Shown: one piece after another, positions 1 to 8,386 of the stretch
Numbering within the stretch: position 1 is the stretch's first letter
Layout of the letters: every line of letters begins with the position of its first letter
Assembly (NCBI GenBank): GCA_002491225.1
Contig: DKVN01000055.1
Span: forward strand, 1 to 24,027
DNA length: 24,027 nucleotides
DNA from: Faecalibacterium sp. UBA7177
GTDB taxonomy: Bacteria; Bacillota; Clostridia; Oscillospirales; Ruminococcaceae
Direction: 5' to 3'
Translations under genes and position numbers: made by a program
Notes under the pieces: generated by a model
Databases searched by the model: none
What the model was told of the DNA's origin: nothing
The model's input: the letters and a program-made list of their open reading frames with translations, nothing else

Positions 1-33
1 CATTTTTGCGCCCGCGGGCGGGGCGGGCGCGTG

Positions 34-62
34 TTGACTTTGCCGCAAAAGTATCCTATACT
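34..62 (+). promoter_or_regulatory. Sigma-A promoter of the MATE gene
   Basis: TTGACT at 34-39 (5/6 to the -35 consensus) and TATACT at 57-62 (5/6 to the -10) are separated by exactly 17 bp. The expected start near 69 gives a leader of about 108 nt before the ATG at 177. An 8-bp perfect inverted repeat (arms 8-15 and 23-30) lies just upstream of the -35 box. No operator is recognised. Confidence 0.75.
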
Positions 63-134
63 GCAAGGAGCCCGGGTTTTGCGGCTGTTTGGCGGCAGAC
101 GCCCCAAAAAGCGCGATAAAACAGGGCGACAGCA

Positions 135-158
135 CTGTAAAGTGCTTCGCTTTTACAG
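135..158 (+). other. Leader hairpin next to the MATE ribosome binding site
   Basis: Arms CTGTAAA (135-141) and TTTACAG (152-158) pair around a short loop containing TTCG. The last AG of the 3' arm begins the Shine-Dalgarno stretch AGGAAAGGA (157-165). There is no T run, so it is not a terminator in this position. It could affect translation of the MATE gene or simply stabilise the leader. The role is inferred. Confidence 0.45.
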
Positions 159-176
159 GAAAGGAATGTCAAAATC

Positions 177-1547
177 ATGTGCTCTCTCCCCGACCTCAAG
201 CGGGATCCCTTTTACCGCCAGCTCACCGGGCTGGTTTTCCCGATCATGATCCAGTTTTTTATGCTGGCGCTGGTCAGCGCCACCGACGCGGTGATGCTGG
301 GCATGGTGGATCAGGAGTCCCTCTCCTCGGTCTCGCTGGCGGGGCAGGTGCAGTTTGTGCTCAACCTCTTTATCAGCGGCATCGCCACCGGCACCGGCAT
401 CATCGCCGCCCAGTACTGGGGCAAGCAGGACACCGGCGCGATCGAGCGGGTGATCCCGGTGGCGCTGCGGGCCAACCTGATCTGCGGGGCCCTGTTTACC
501 CTATCCGCCTTTGCCGCGCCCCGGCTGCTGATGCTCATCTTTACCGATGAGCCCGCGCTGGTGGCATTGGGGGCGGATTACCTGCGGGCTGTTTCCCTCT
601 CTTACCTGCTCTGCGCCATCTCGCAAATCTATCTGGTGGTGCTCAAAAACACCGGCGCGGCGGCGCTGAGCTCCCGCATCAGCTCCTGCACCGTGCTGCT
701 GAATATCCTGCTCAACGCCATCCTCATCTTTGGGCTGCTGGGCCTGCCCGCCCTTGGGGTGGTGGGCGCGGCGTATGCCACCGCCATTTCCCGGGCAGTG
801 GAGCTGGTTTGGAGCGCGGCGGCTACCCAAAAACGGCGGCTGGTGCTGGTGCGCTGGGGCTGGCTGGGCAGGCGGGACAAGGCCCTCGCCGGGGATTTCT
901 GGCGCTACACCCGCCCGGTGCTGGCCGCGGCGCTGGTGTGGGGCATCGCCTTTACCCTCTACTCGGTGATCATGGGGCACATGGGCACCAACGCGGTGAC
1001 CGCGAACTCGATCGTCAGCATCGCCAAGAGCCTGCTCTCCTGCCTGATCCGGGGCCTCGGGGGCGGCGCGGGCATCATGATCGGCAACCTGCTGGGCGCG
1101 GGCCAACTGGAGCGGGCCCGCGAGTACGGCGGGCGGCTGACAAGGCTGGCCATCCTGGTGGGCTGCCTCTCGGGCGGGACCCTGATGCTGCTCTCCCCGC
1201 TGATCGTGCGCGGCATCGGCTACGGCGAGACGGTCTCCCGCTATTTACAGGGGATGCTGCTCTTCTGCGGGGTGAACATGGCGTTCCAGGCGGTGAACCA
1301 TGTGGTGCTGGACGGCATCTTCTGCGCCGGAGGGGACTCCCGGTTTGACATGGTGGGCAACATCGGGGCGATGTGGTGTTTTTCGGTGCCGCTGGGCTTT
1401 TTGGCCGCCTTCTGGCTCAAGCTGCCGGTGCTGGCGGTCTTCTGTATTGTAAATATGGACGAGATCGTCAAGATCCCGGCGGTGTATCTGCACTATAAAA
1501 AGTACATCTGGGTGCGCAATATCACCCGGCAGGAGGATGAGGTTTGA
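177..1547 (+). CDS. MATE family multidrug/toxin efflux transporter
   Basis: This predicted 456-aa cytoplasmic-membrane protein should export cationic drugs or metabolites in exchange for Na+ or H+, as MATE family members do. The chain is almost entirely hydrophobic segments, compatible with 12 transmembrane helices in two MatE halves. The N-terminus (residues about 8-35, FYRQLTGLVFPIMIQFFMLA) and the stretch GTGIIAAQYWGKQD are typical of Clostridial MATE proteins. Length is normal for the family. The ATG at 177 follows AGGAAAGGA (157-165). It is a single gene with its own promoter and an intergenic terminator downstream, convergent with sigE. The substrate cannot be read from the sequence. 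Confidence 0.93.
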   Translation: MCSLPDLKRDPFYRQLTGLVFPIMIQFFMLALVSATDAVMLGMVDQESLSSVSLAGQVQFVLNLFISGIATGTGIIAAQYWGKQDTGAIERVIPVALRANLICGALFTLSAFAAPRLLMLIFTDEPALVALGADYLRAVSLSYLLCAISQIYLVVLKNTGAAALSSRISSCTVLLNILLNAILIFGLLGLPALGVVGAAYATAISRAVELVWSAAATQKRRLVLVRWGWLGRRDKALAGDFWRYTRPVLAAALVWGIAFTLYSVIMGHMGTNAVTANSIVSIAKSLLSCLIRGLGGGAGIMIGNLLGAGQLERAREYGGRLTRLAILVGCLSGGTLMLLSPLIVRGIGYGETVSRYLQGMLLFCGVNMAFQAVNHVVLDGIFCAGGDSRFDMVGNIGAMWCFSVPLGFLAAFWLKLPVLAVFCIVNMDEIVKIPAVYLHYKKYIWVRNITRQEDEV

Positions 1548-1575
1548 CCCTCCTGAAAACTCTGGAGGACTGCGT

Positions 1576-1656
1576 ATGATTCAGTTGGTTGATGTCACCT
1601 GCGCCTGACTGTCGCAACCTGACGTATCACTTTGGCAGGGAGATTTCGTTCTGACA
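1576..1656 (+). pseudogene. Possible remnant of a small ORF after the MATE gene
   Basis: An ATG at 1576 follows a good Shine-Dalgarno (GGAGG, 1564-1568) but the frame stops after 10 codons (MIQLVDVTCA). Another frame continues as RNLTYHFGREISF before a stop near 1656. Together the two look like a frameshifted, truncated start of some gene; the opening MIQLVDVT resembles an ABC ATPase N-terminus only loosely. CCTCC at 1549-1553 can pair with the GGAGG. It could equally be noncoding spacer. Confidence 0.2.
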
Positions 1657-1665
1657 GGAATGCCT

Positions 1666-1700
1666 CAAGGGCGGCGGGAAATTTTGTCCCGCCGCCCTTG
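1666..1700 (+). terminator. Intergenic terminator between MATE gene and sigE
   Basis: A 14-bp perfect stem (arms 1666-1679 and 1687-1700) closes a 7-nt loop. On the plus strand it is followed by the T-rich but interrupted stretch GCTGTTCTTATTGTTC. It lies between convergent genes and could end transcripts from both sides, although neither flank has a long uninterrupted T run. Confidence 0.65.
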
Positions 1701-1764
1701 GCTGTTCTTATTGTTCTTGTGGTACTTGACCGGATGAACTGGCCTTGGTTCAGGTGGGCCCGCG

Positions 1765-2481
1765 TTACGCCATCTGCTCCAGCTCGCAGCGCAGGCGCTT
1801 GATGATCCGCTTTTCGAGCCTCGAGATGTAGCTCTGCGAGATGCCGATGGCGTCGGCCACCTCCTTTTGGGTGTGTTCGTTGCCGTCCAAAAGGCCAAAC
1901 CGCATCTGCATGATCTGCCGCTCGCGCGGTTCGAGCCGCTCCACCGCCGCCAGCAGCATGTCCCGTTCGTCCTCCTGCTCCAGCTGCTGGCCCACCTCGG
2001 CCTGGTCGCTGCCCAGAACGTCCGAGAGCAGCAGCTCGTTGCCCTCGCTGTCGGTGTTGAGCGGCTCGTCGATGCTGGCCTCCTGCCGCCGGTTGGAGCT
2101 TTTGCGCAGGAACATCAGGATCTCGTTTTCGATGCAGCGGCTGGCGTAGGTGGCCAGCTTGATGTTTTTGGAGGGCTGAAAGGTGTTGACCGCCTTGATG
2201 AGCCCGATGGTGCCAATTGAGATGATGTCCTCCACCGACACCCCGCTCGACTCGAACTTTTTGGCGATGTAGACCACCAGCCGCAGGTTGTGGGTGATGA
2301 GCAGGTCGCGGCAGCTCTGCCGCCCCTCCTCGAGGCCCGCAAAGACAAGCTTTTCCTCCTCCGGGGTCAGGGGCGGCGGCAGGGTCTCGGGGCCGTTGAT
2401 GTAGTGCACCGCGCCGGGGGCGAACACCCGCCCGTAAAGGCGGGCCAGCCAGAGCCGCAGCCGGGCCACGCTTGGTTGCAT
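1765..2481 (-). CDS. sigE: Sporulation sigma factor SigE (pro-sigma-E)
   Basis: This is the mother-cell RNA polymerase sigma factor, made as an inactive precursor and cleaved by SpoIIGA. The 238-aa product shows the short basic pro-region (residues about 1-25), the conserved junction HYINGPETLPPPL, region 2 (NLRLVVYIAKKF, then GTIGLIKAVNTF and KLATYASRCIENEILMFLR) and region 4 with the helix-turn-helix ending ISQSYISRLEKRIIKRLR. I chose the ATG at 2481: an ATG at 2493 touches the AAAAGGAG ribosome binding site with no spacing, while 2481 is 12 nt away and matches the family N-terminus. It follows spoIIGA by about 127 bp, as in the spoIIG operon. sigG, often next, is absent here. Confidence 0.95.
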   Translation of the reverse strand: MQPSVARLRLWLARLYGRVFAPGAVHYINGPETLPPPLTPEEEKLVFAGLEEGRQSCRDLLITHNLRLVVYIAKKFESSGVSVEDIISIGTIGLIKAVNTFQPSKNIKLATYASRCIENEILMFLRKSSNRRQEASIDEPLNTDSEGNELLLSDVLGSDQAEVGQQLEQEDERDMLLAAVERLEPRERQIMQMRFGLLDGNEHTQKEVADAIGISQSYISRLEKRIIKRLRCELEQMA

Positions 2482-2608
2482 CGGTAGGGTCATCTCCTTT
2501 TGTGGGGGCGGGTGGGCCCGCTGCCCTTATGTTACCTTGTTTGTGTTGGCGGCACGGGCCGGGGATGAGGCGTTTTGGGGGCGGCCGGAATCCTGAGCCG
2601 CGCCGCGC

Positions 2609-3493
2609 TCAGGGCAGGCCCGTTAGCAGCTCGCTGCCGAAGAGGGCGGCCGCCCCGCCCTGCTCAAAGCTGCCGCGGCAGAAGGCCGCGGTCACCGCCC
2701 GGCTCTCGGCCACCCTGCCGCCCCGGCTCAGCCGCAGCCGCGCGGCCCGGAAGCCGGGCAGCAGCTCCTCCCCGGCGGCGGTGCGGCAGAGGATCGGCCG
2801 GGGCGAGGCCCCCGGCGGCGGATGGGCCAGGGCCGCGGCGTCCCCCGCAAACCAGGCGGCGAGGTAGGCCTGCAGCGGCTCGGGCAGCTGGGCCCTGACC
2901 TGCGGGAAGCTGAGCAGCACCGTCTGCCCGCCCGAGAACGGGTCCCGCAGAAAGTAGCCGGTGTCATAGAGGGCATCGAGCCGCAGCACCGTGCCCGCGA
3001 GTTCGAGCTCCAACACCCAGCCCCCGGCGGGCTGCGGCGGGCCAAAGAGCAGCGAGAGCAGCCGGATGACCAGATAGACGGCCAGCATGCAGCCCACCAG
3101 CAGCCCCGGCGAGATGTTGAAGTAAACCGCCAGGTTGTTGGTGTGCGCCCCCCGCAGCCCACCGCGCAGCACGGCATAGCCCACCGCACCCGCCAGCAGG
3201 ACATTGAGCAGCGCGTACCAGAGCACCCGGCGGGCCAGCATCCGCGGGCTTTGCCGCCCAAAAGCGCACCAGACCACCGCGAGGGCGCTGGCCAGCTGGT
3301 AGCCAAACTGCACCGGCAGAGGCTGGCGCGGCAGCAGCAGCGCCAGGCTGGCCCCCGCCGCCACCGCCGCCCCCAGCAGCAGCCTGCCCGGGCGGCCCGC
3401 GCCGCCGGTGAGCAGCCCGGCCGCCCGCAGCAGAAAATAGCCGATCAGGAAGTTGACCAGCAGCAGGATGTCCAGATAGATGACCGTTTTCAT
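2609..3493 (-). CDS. spoIIGA: SpoIIGA, sigma-E processing aspartic protease
   Basis: This membrane protease in the sporulation septum activates pro-sigma-E after a signal from the forespore (SpoIIR). The 294-aa protein starts MKTVIYLDILLLVNFLIGYF and has about five hydrophobic helices in residues 1-150. A cytoplasmic protease half follows with the catalytic DTG at residues 177-179 in the context LDALYDTGYFLRDP, the family active-site signature. I chose the ATG at 3493, which is preceded by GGGGGAGGG, over an in-frame start at 3580 that lies upstream of the predicted promoter. Length is close to the roughly 300-aa family norm. sigE follows directly. Confidence 0.93.
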   Translation of the reverse strand: MKTVIYLDILLLVNFLIGYFLLRAAGLLTGGAGRPGRLLLGAAVAAGASLALLLPRQPLPVQFGYQLASALAVVWCAFGRQSPRMLARRVLWYALLNVLLAGAVGYAVLRGGLRGAHTNNLAVYFNISPGLLVGCMLAVYLVIRLLSLLFGPPQPAGGWVLELELAGTVLRLDALYDTGYFLRDPFSGGQTVLLSFPQVRAQLPEPLQAYLAAWFAGDAAALAHPPPGASPRPILCRTAAGEELLPGFRAARLRLSRGGRVAESRAVTAAFCRGSFEQGGAAALFGSELLTGLP

Positions 3494-3526
3494 GCCCGAG
3501 CCCTCCCCCGCTGCCAGTGTAAGGCC

Positions 3527-3560
3527 AGTATACCGCGCCGGGGCGAAAAAGGATGTCAAA
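3527..3560 (-). promoter_or_regulatory. spoIIG-type promoter with long spacer
   Basis: On the minus strand a perfect TTGACA (3559-3554) and TATACT (3532-3527) are separated by 21 bp. The Bacillus subtilis spoIIG promoter is known for its overlong spacer (22 bp) and its dependence on Spo0A~P. The plus strand reads TGTCAAA at 3554-3560 (6/7 to the 0A box TGTCGAA) and GGGCGAA at 3541-3547 (one mismatch to TGNCGAA). The predicted start near 3520 leaves a short leader to the ATG at 3493. Spo0A control is inferred. Confidence 0.7.
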
Positions 3561-3602
3561 ACGGGACGGAGAGGCAGCAAAACTGCTCTCCGTCCCGTTT
3601 TT
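3558..3602 (-). terminator. mutS2 terminator, usable on both strands
   Basis: Arms 3561-3577 and 3583-3598 pair over 16 bp with one bulged G (3574) and a 5-nt loop. The hairpin is flanked by AAAA on one side and TTTTT on the other. It lies 96 bp past the mutS2 stop. On the minus strand its T run (TTTTGACA) merges into the -35 box of the spoIIGA promoter. Confidence 0.8.
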
Positions 3603-3697
3603 GTGGTGTGGATCTTGAATTGTTGATGATGCGTTAAAAAGGAGAAAATTGGCCTCGCAGCGGGATTTTTGGCGGGGGCACGGCGGGCGCGCGGGGC

Positions 3698-6085
3698 TTA
3701 TTTCAGCTCGACCACCGTCACCCCGGCCTCGCCCTCGCCGTAGCGGCCCAGGCGGTAGCTTTTGACATTTTTGTGGCCCCGCAGATGCGCCTGGATCGCA
3801 TTGCGCAGCGCCCCGGTGCCCTTGCCGTGGATGAGATAGATGGTGGTCTGCCCGCTCATCACCGCGTGGTCGATGAACTGGTCGGTCTCCATCAGGGCCT
3901 CGTCCACCGTCAGGCCTAAGAGGTTGATCTCCATCGAGGCGGTGCGCTGCACCTTGTCGACCGTGGTGGCCCGGGCCAGGCGCTGAGGCAGGCCGCGGCC
4001 CTTTTGGGGCTGGGGCTGGCGCTTGTCCGGGGCCTTGAGCCCCGAGAGCGGCACCTTGGTTTTGAGGATGCCGGCCCGCACCTCCACCATGCCGTTTTTG
4101 TCCGGCAGGCTCATCACCGTGGCAAGCTGGCCAAGCTCGGCAATCTCCACCTCCTGGCCGGTGCGCACGCTTTTGAGCGGCACAAACTCCTTCACCGGGC
4201 GGTGGACGACGTCGGATTTGCTGTAAAGCTTTTCAGCTTCACGACGGGCGATCTCCCGCGCGCGGGCGGCGCGCTGGGCGGCGGCGGTCTTATCGTCCTT
4301 TTGCAGTTTGCGCAGCTCGTCGGTGAGGGCGTAGGCCTCGGCCTGCACCTGCTGAGCCATCTCGCGGGCCTTGCCGCGGGCGGCCTCGAGCTCCTGCTCG
4401 CCCTGGGCGATCAAGGCGTCCCGCTTTTTGCGGGCGCTCTCCAGCTGGTGCTCGGCCTCCCCGCGCAGCTGCTCGGCCTCGTCCTGGCTGGCTTTGAGCT
4501 GGGCCTTGAGATCGTCCAGCTGGGCCAGCACGCTGTCCAGCCGCTTGTCCTCGCTGGACAGATGCGCGTTTGCCTGGGCAATGACACTCGCGGGTAGGCC
4601 CAGTTTTTCGCTGATGAGGAAGGCGTTGGACTTGCCGGGCACCCCCACGCTGAGCCGGTAGGTGGGCCGCAGGCTCTCGACATCAAACTCGCAGCTGGCG
4701 TTGACCACACCGGGCGTTTCGAGCGCGAAGACCTTCATCTCGGCGTAGTGGGTGGTGGCCATGATCAGCGCGCCGCGGCGGCGCAGCTCCTCCACGATGC
4801 TCACGGCCAGGGCCGCGCCCTCGGCGGGGTCGGTGCCAGCGCCCAGCTCATCCAGCAGTACCAGGGTGCCGCGGGCGGCGCGGGCCAGGATGCCGGTGAT
4901 GTTTTTCATGTGGCCAGAGAAGGTGGAGAGGCTCTGCTCGATGCTCTGCTCGTCCCCGATGTCGACGAGATAATCCGAAAAGACGCAGACGGTGCTGCCC
5001 TCCTGCGCGGGGATCAAAAGCCCGTGCTGGGCCATGGCGCAGAGCAGCCCGGCGGTTTTGAGGGTGACCGTTTTGCCGCCGGTATTGGGCCCGGTGATGA
5101 CGAGGGTGTCGTACTCTCTGCCGAGGGCGATGTCCACCGGCACCACCCTGCCGGGGTCGATGAGGGGGTGGCGGGCCCGCTTGAGGCTGAACCAGCCCTC
5201 CCCTGTCACCTGCGGGCACCAGGCCTTTTGCTCAAGGGCGAGGTGAGCCTTGGCCAGCAGGATGTCGATCGAGAGCATGGCGTCGTAGCTGAAGCTGAAC
5301 ATCGGTTCGAGCGCGGCCACCTGCTCGGTAAAGGCGGCGAGGATCCGCTCGATCTCGGCGGCCTCCTGGCTGCGCAGCTGCAAAATTTTGGCGTTGGCCT
5401 CGACCACGGCGGTGGGCTCGACAAAGAGGGTGGCGCCGGTGCTCGATACATCGTGGATGACGCCGCCCACATCGCCGCGGTGCTCGGCCTTGACCGGCAC
5501 CACGAACCGCCCGTTGCGCAGCGAGACGACCGACTCCTGTAAGTACTTGCTGGTCTGCTGGTTTTTGACCATATTGTCCAGCTTGTCCCGGATCGAGTTT
5601 TCGGTGGCGCGGATCTTGCGGCGGATCTCGAAGAGGGTGTTGCTGGCGGTGTCCGCCATCTCGGTGGCCGAGAGGATCGCGTCCCCGATCGCCTTTTCGA
5701 GCCCCGGCTGGGGGCTGAGGGCGTAAAAGAGGTCGTCCACCGGCAGGGCGTCGTGCTCGCTGATGCCGTACCACTGCACTAAATTTTGAAAGTTTCGCAG
5801 GGCCGCGGCGACCAATAAAAGCTCGCCCATCGAGAGCACCCCGCCCTTGACCGCGCGGCTCACCGCGGGCAGCGCCCCCTCGGCCTCGCCAAAGCGGGGG
5901 CTGCCATTTTTGAGCAGCAGGCTGTTGACGGCATCGGTCTGGCCGAGGGCGTAGCGCACCTCGTCCGGGTCGGTCATGAGGGGCTGTTCGAGCATCCGGC
6001 GGCCGGCCTCGGCGCAGGTGGCAAAGCTGGCCGCGCGGGATAAAATTTTATTGAGTTCCAAACGGTCGGTATCGGGTTGTTGCAT
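3698..6085 (-). CDS. mutS2: MutS2 endonuclease / ribosome-rescue ATPase
   Basis: MutS2 is a MutS-like ATPase that suppresses homologous recombination and, in Firmicutes, also acts on collided ribosomes. The 795-aa protein lacks the mismatch-recognition domain of MutS1. It has the core domain (about 1-300), the ATPase with Walker A GPNTGGKT (332-339) and Walker B LVLLDELGAGTDP (408-420), and a long charged coiled coil (about 500-640). The C-terminal Smr nuclease domain (about 715-795) carries the HGKGTGALR motif. Length is typical. The ATG at 6085 follows AGAGGA. It lies downstream of recO in the same direction and ends at a strong terminator before spoIIGA. Confidence 0.96.
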   Translation of the reverse strand: MQQPDTDRLELNKILSRAASFATCAEAGRRMLEQPLMTDPDEVRYALGQTDAVNSLLLKNGSPRFGEAEGALPAVSRAVKGGVLSMGELLLVAAALRNFQNLVQWYGISEHDALPVDDLFYALSPQPGLEKAIGDAILSATEMADTASNTLFEIRRKIRATENSIRDKLDNMVKNQQTSKYLQESVVSLRNGRFVVPVKAEHRGDVGGVIHDVSSTGATLFVEPTAVVEANAKILQLRSQEAAEIERILAAFTEQVAALEPMFSFSYDAMLSIDILLAKAHLALEQKAWCPQVTGEGWFSLKRARHPLIDPGRVVPVDIALGREYDTLVITGPNTGGKTVTLKTAGLLCAMAQHGLLIPAQEGSTVCVFSDYLVDIGDEQSIEQSLSTFSGHMKNITGILARAARGTLVLLDELGAGTDPAEGAALAVSIVEELRRRGALIMATTHYAEMKVFALETPGVVNASCEFDVESLRPTYRLSVGVPGKSNAFLISEKLGLPASVIAQANAHLSSEDKRLDSVLAQLDDLKAQLKASQDEAEQLRGEAEHQLESARKKRDALIAQGEQELEAARGKAREMAQQVQAEAYALTDELRKLQKDDKTAAAQRAARAREIARREAEKLYSKSDVVHRPVKEFVPLKSVRTGQEVEIAELGQLATVMSLPDKNGMVEVRAGILKTKVPLSGLKAPDKRQPQPQKGRGLPQRLARATTVDKVQRTASMEINLLGLTVDEALMETDQFIDHAVMSGQTTIYLIHGKGTGALRNAIQAHLRGHKNVKSYRLGRYGEGEAGVTVVELK

Positions 6086-6119
6086 GATTGTTTCCTCTAA
6101 ATTCTGTCATTATGGCTCA

Positions 6120-6180
6120 AAAGGGGCCCGGGGGCGGCGGTTTCCGGCAAGCGGGAAGCATTCGCCCGGCGGGGCCCTTT
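6120..6180 (-). terminator. Possible weak terminator between recO and mutS2
   Basis: AAAGGGGCCC (6120-6129) and GGGGCCCTTT (6171-6180) can pair with one bulge around a GC-rich interior. On the minus strand the structure ends in TTTTG. The long loop makes it a weak candidate; mutS2 may still be read from the recO operon. Confidence 0.3.
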
Positions 6181-6232
6181 CGGAAATTGTTTTCTTGGGG
6201 ATGAGGAGCGGCAAAGCGCGCCGCTCGGCCGC

Positions 6233-6976
6233 TCAGGGCAGCACCTGCTTTAAGAACTCCATGCTCTTGAGGGGCTTGTCCAGGCAGCGCATCATGTACT
6301 GCTCGGCCACCGCGCAAAGACGCTGCAGGCTGGCCGGGGCGAGTGTAAAGCTGAAGGCCTTGCGGTCGTCCACCAGGCAGATATGCCGCAGCGCCACCAG
6401 TGCGGCGGGGTCGAGATTGGGGCGCTTGTCCTGTTTTTGGGCGCAGTCGGCACAGAGCAGCGCGCCGGAATCGGTGTCAAAGTAAAAATCGCCGCCGTCG
6501 TACCGGTTGCAGCCCGCGCAGCAGAGCAGCTGGGGCAGGTAGCCCGCCTCGCTGACCGCCCGCAGCTCATACACCGCCTTGATCTGGCGCAGATCCTTTT
6601 GCCCCTCGCTGATCAGGTAAAGGCTGTTGAGCAGCAGCCGCAGGCCGGTTTCGGCCTCCCTGCCGGTGGGCGAGAGGCTCTGGGCGATCTCGGCCAGGTA
6701 CATGGCAAGGGCCATCGGCTCGATGCCGGCCGAGAGCCCGTGGAATACCCGCTTGACCTGCGCGTCGTCCACCTGGTACATGGTGCGGCCCGCAAAGAGG
6801 GTGAACTCGGAGTAGCAGAACAGCCCGCACCCGCTGAACAGCCTGCTTTTGAGCCGCAGGCTGCCCTTGGCGGAGGCGGTGATCATGCCCTGGCCGGGGG
6901 TGAAGATGGTGAGGATCCTATCCGACTCCCCCACCTTGACCTCCCGCAGCACCAGGCCCGGCGTCACGATCTGCAT
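6233..6976 (-). CDS. recO: DNA repair protein RecO
   Basis: RecO is the recombination mediator that, with RecR, loads RecA on SSB-coated single-stranded DNA and anneals strands. The 247-aa product starts MQIVTPGLVLREVKVGESDR, an OB-fold N-terminus. The helical C-terminal part carries a zinc site formed by C153/C156 (CAGC) and C175/C178 (CADC). I chose the ATG at 6976 because it follows GGAGGGAG and matches the family start; codons further upstream give unrelated sequence. It sits downstream of era and overlaps the end of the small yqzL-like frame, the usual Firmicute order. Its partner recR is in the same window. Confidence 0.94.
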   Translation of the reverse strand: MQIVTPGLVLREVKVGESDRILTIFTPGQGMITASAKGSLRLKSRLFSGCGLFCYSEFTLFAGRTMYQVDDAQVKRVFHGLSAGIEPMALAMYLAEIAQSLSPTGREAETGLRLLLNSLYLISEGQKDLRQIKAVYELRAVSEAGYLPQLLCCAGCNRYDGGDFYFDTDSGALLCADCAQKQDKRPNLDPAALVALRHICLVDDRKAFSFTLAPASLQRLCAVAEQYMMRCLDKPLKSMEFLKQVLP

Positions 6977-7112
6977 GCGTTGCTCCCTCCAAAGGCCCGG
7001 CCTGCATCTGCGGCGGCGTGCAGAGCGGCCCGCCGCTCTGCTGCTTATAGCGCAGATAGTGCAGGATGCTGCCCGTGCGGGCAAAGGCCTCCCATTCGTT
7101 TCGGCTCTCCAC
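6918..7112 (-). CDS. Small YqzL-like protein between era and recO
   Basis: A GTG start at 7112, preceded by AGAGGTG, opens a 64-aa frame whose first part reads ESRNEWEAFARTGSILHYLR. YqzL-family proteins are short, lie between era and recO in Firmicutes, and share a W-x-x-F-x-x-T-G-(S/N)-x-x-x-Y-L pattern like this one. After about residue 25 the sequence is low-complexity and runs 59 nt into recO in another frame, so the true protein may be shorter or the tail poorly conserved. Function is unknown even in model species. Support comes from position, ribosome binding site and the N-terminal motif. Confidence 0.55.
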   Translation of the reverse strand: MESRNEWEAFARTGSILHYLRYKQQSGGPLCTPPQMQAGPLEGATHADRDAGPGAAGGQGGGVG

Positions 7113-7376
7113 GGCGGATGCACCTCTTTCGGCAAAGGCAGAATTTTTGGGGGGCTGCGGCGCGATCGCTTGCGGCTCGCGGCGCGCCCGCTCCCCTCTT
7201 ATCCTGCCGTGTCGGCGGGGCGTTCATCCGTGGAAAATCCTGCCCAGCCGCCCGGCCCGCCGCAACCGCGCTGGTCCTTTGCACCCGCGCTGGTCGAAAC
7301 CGGGGCCCGCCCTGCAAAAAGCGCCGGGGCGGTGCCGGGCCGGATGCGGCGATTTTGACAAGCCCGGCCCTCCACT

Positions 7377-8306
7377 TCAGGGCTGCTTGAAGCCAAAATC
7401 GTTGAGCAAAAAGTCGCTGTCCCGCCAATCGGCCTTGACCTTGACCCAGCACTGCAGGTTAACCCTGGCGTCCAGAAATTCCTCACAGTCGGCCCGGGCG
7501 GCGCTGGCGATTTTTTTGAGCATCTGCCCGCCCTTGCCGATCACCATGCCCTTGTGGCTCTTGCGCTCGCAATAAATATTGACGTCGATGTCGATCAGCG
7601 CCCGGCCCGGCCGCTCGGAAAACCGCTCGACCGTCACGGCGATGCCGTGGGGCACCTCGTCCCGCAGGTAGAGCAGCATCTTTTCCCGCAAAATCTCGCT
7701 CACCAGCGCCTTTTCCGGCATGTCGGTGTAGGCGTCGTCCGCAAAATAGTGCGGCCCCGGCGCGGCAAAGCGCTCGAGCAGGCCGAACAGCTCTTCGCAG
7801 CCCTCGTCCGCCGCCACCGAGATGCCGCGCACTTCGCAAAAGGCGTCGAGCGCCCGCAGCTCGGCGAGGCGGGCGTCAAGGTCCTGCGCGTTTTTCAGGG
7901 TGTCGGTTTTGTTGACGAGGCCGATGGCCGGGCATTGCAGCCGCCGCAGCTCCTCGGCCATGGCCAGCTCCTCCTCGTTGAGCGCGCCGTAGGGCTCAAA
8001 CAGCATCAGGGCCACGTCCACATCCGCCACCGAGGCGTCGGCGGTCTTTTTCATCCGCTCGCCGAGCTTGTTGCGGGGTTTATGCAGGCCGGGGGTGTCG
8101 AGCAGCACATACTGCACCGGCCCGCGCGTGACGATGCCGGTGATGCGGGTGCGGGTGGTCTGGGGTTTGGAGGTGACGATGGCGACCTTTTCCCCCACCA
8201 GGCGGTTGGTCAGGCTGGATTTGCCCACATTGGGCCGTCCCACCAGCGCCACAAAGGCCGAGGAGGTGTCGTACTGAGGCTCTTGAGGCTGTTGTGTCTT
8301 TTGCAA
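7377..8306 (-). CDS. era: GTPase Era
   Basis: Era is the essential GTPase that binds 16S rRNA and completes 30S subunit maturation. The 309-aa protein has G1 GRPNVGKS (23-30), switch I with TTR (50-52), G3 DTPGLH (70-75), G4 NKTD (132-135), and a C-terminal KH RNA-binding domain with the GKGG loop (257-260). It appears to start at a TTG codon at 8306, preceded by AAAGGAA at the right distance; no better ATG precedes GRPNVGKS. It follows dgkA by 80 bp and precedes the yqzL-like gene and recO. cdd, which lies between dgkA and era in Bacillus subtilis, is missing. Confidence 0.96.
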   Translation of the reverse strand: MQKTQQPQEPQYDTSSAFVALVGRPNVGKSSLTNRLVGEKVAIVTSKPQTTRTRITGIVTRGPVQYVLLDTPGLHKPRNKLGERMKKTADASVADVDVALMLFEPYGALNEEELAMAEELRRLQCPAIGLVNKTDTLKNAQDLDARLAELRALDAFCEVRGISVAADEGCEELFGLLERFAAPGPHYFADDAYTDMPEKALVSEILREKMLLYLRDEVPHGIAVTVERFSERPGRALIDIDVNIYCERKSHKGMVIGKGGQMLKKIASAARADCEEFLDARVNLQCWVKVKADWRDSDFLLNDFGFKQP

Positions 8307-8386
8307 GCGATTGGTTCCTTTCCCGATTTCTTCTGAATCCTTTTATACGATTTTTCGCTGTTTTTCAGCGTCAGTGCCCGGCCCGC

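Noticed and set aside
1..33. GC hairpin at the left edge as a terminator
   Set aside because: The 8-bp stem has no T run after it on either strand; the T run precedes it on the plus strand.
7266..7295. Two copies of CCGCGCTGGTC as a CRISPR-like or regulatory repeat
   Set aside because: Only two 11-bp copies 19 bp apart in GC-rich spacer; no array and no further copies nearby.
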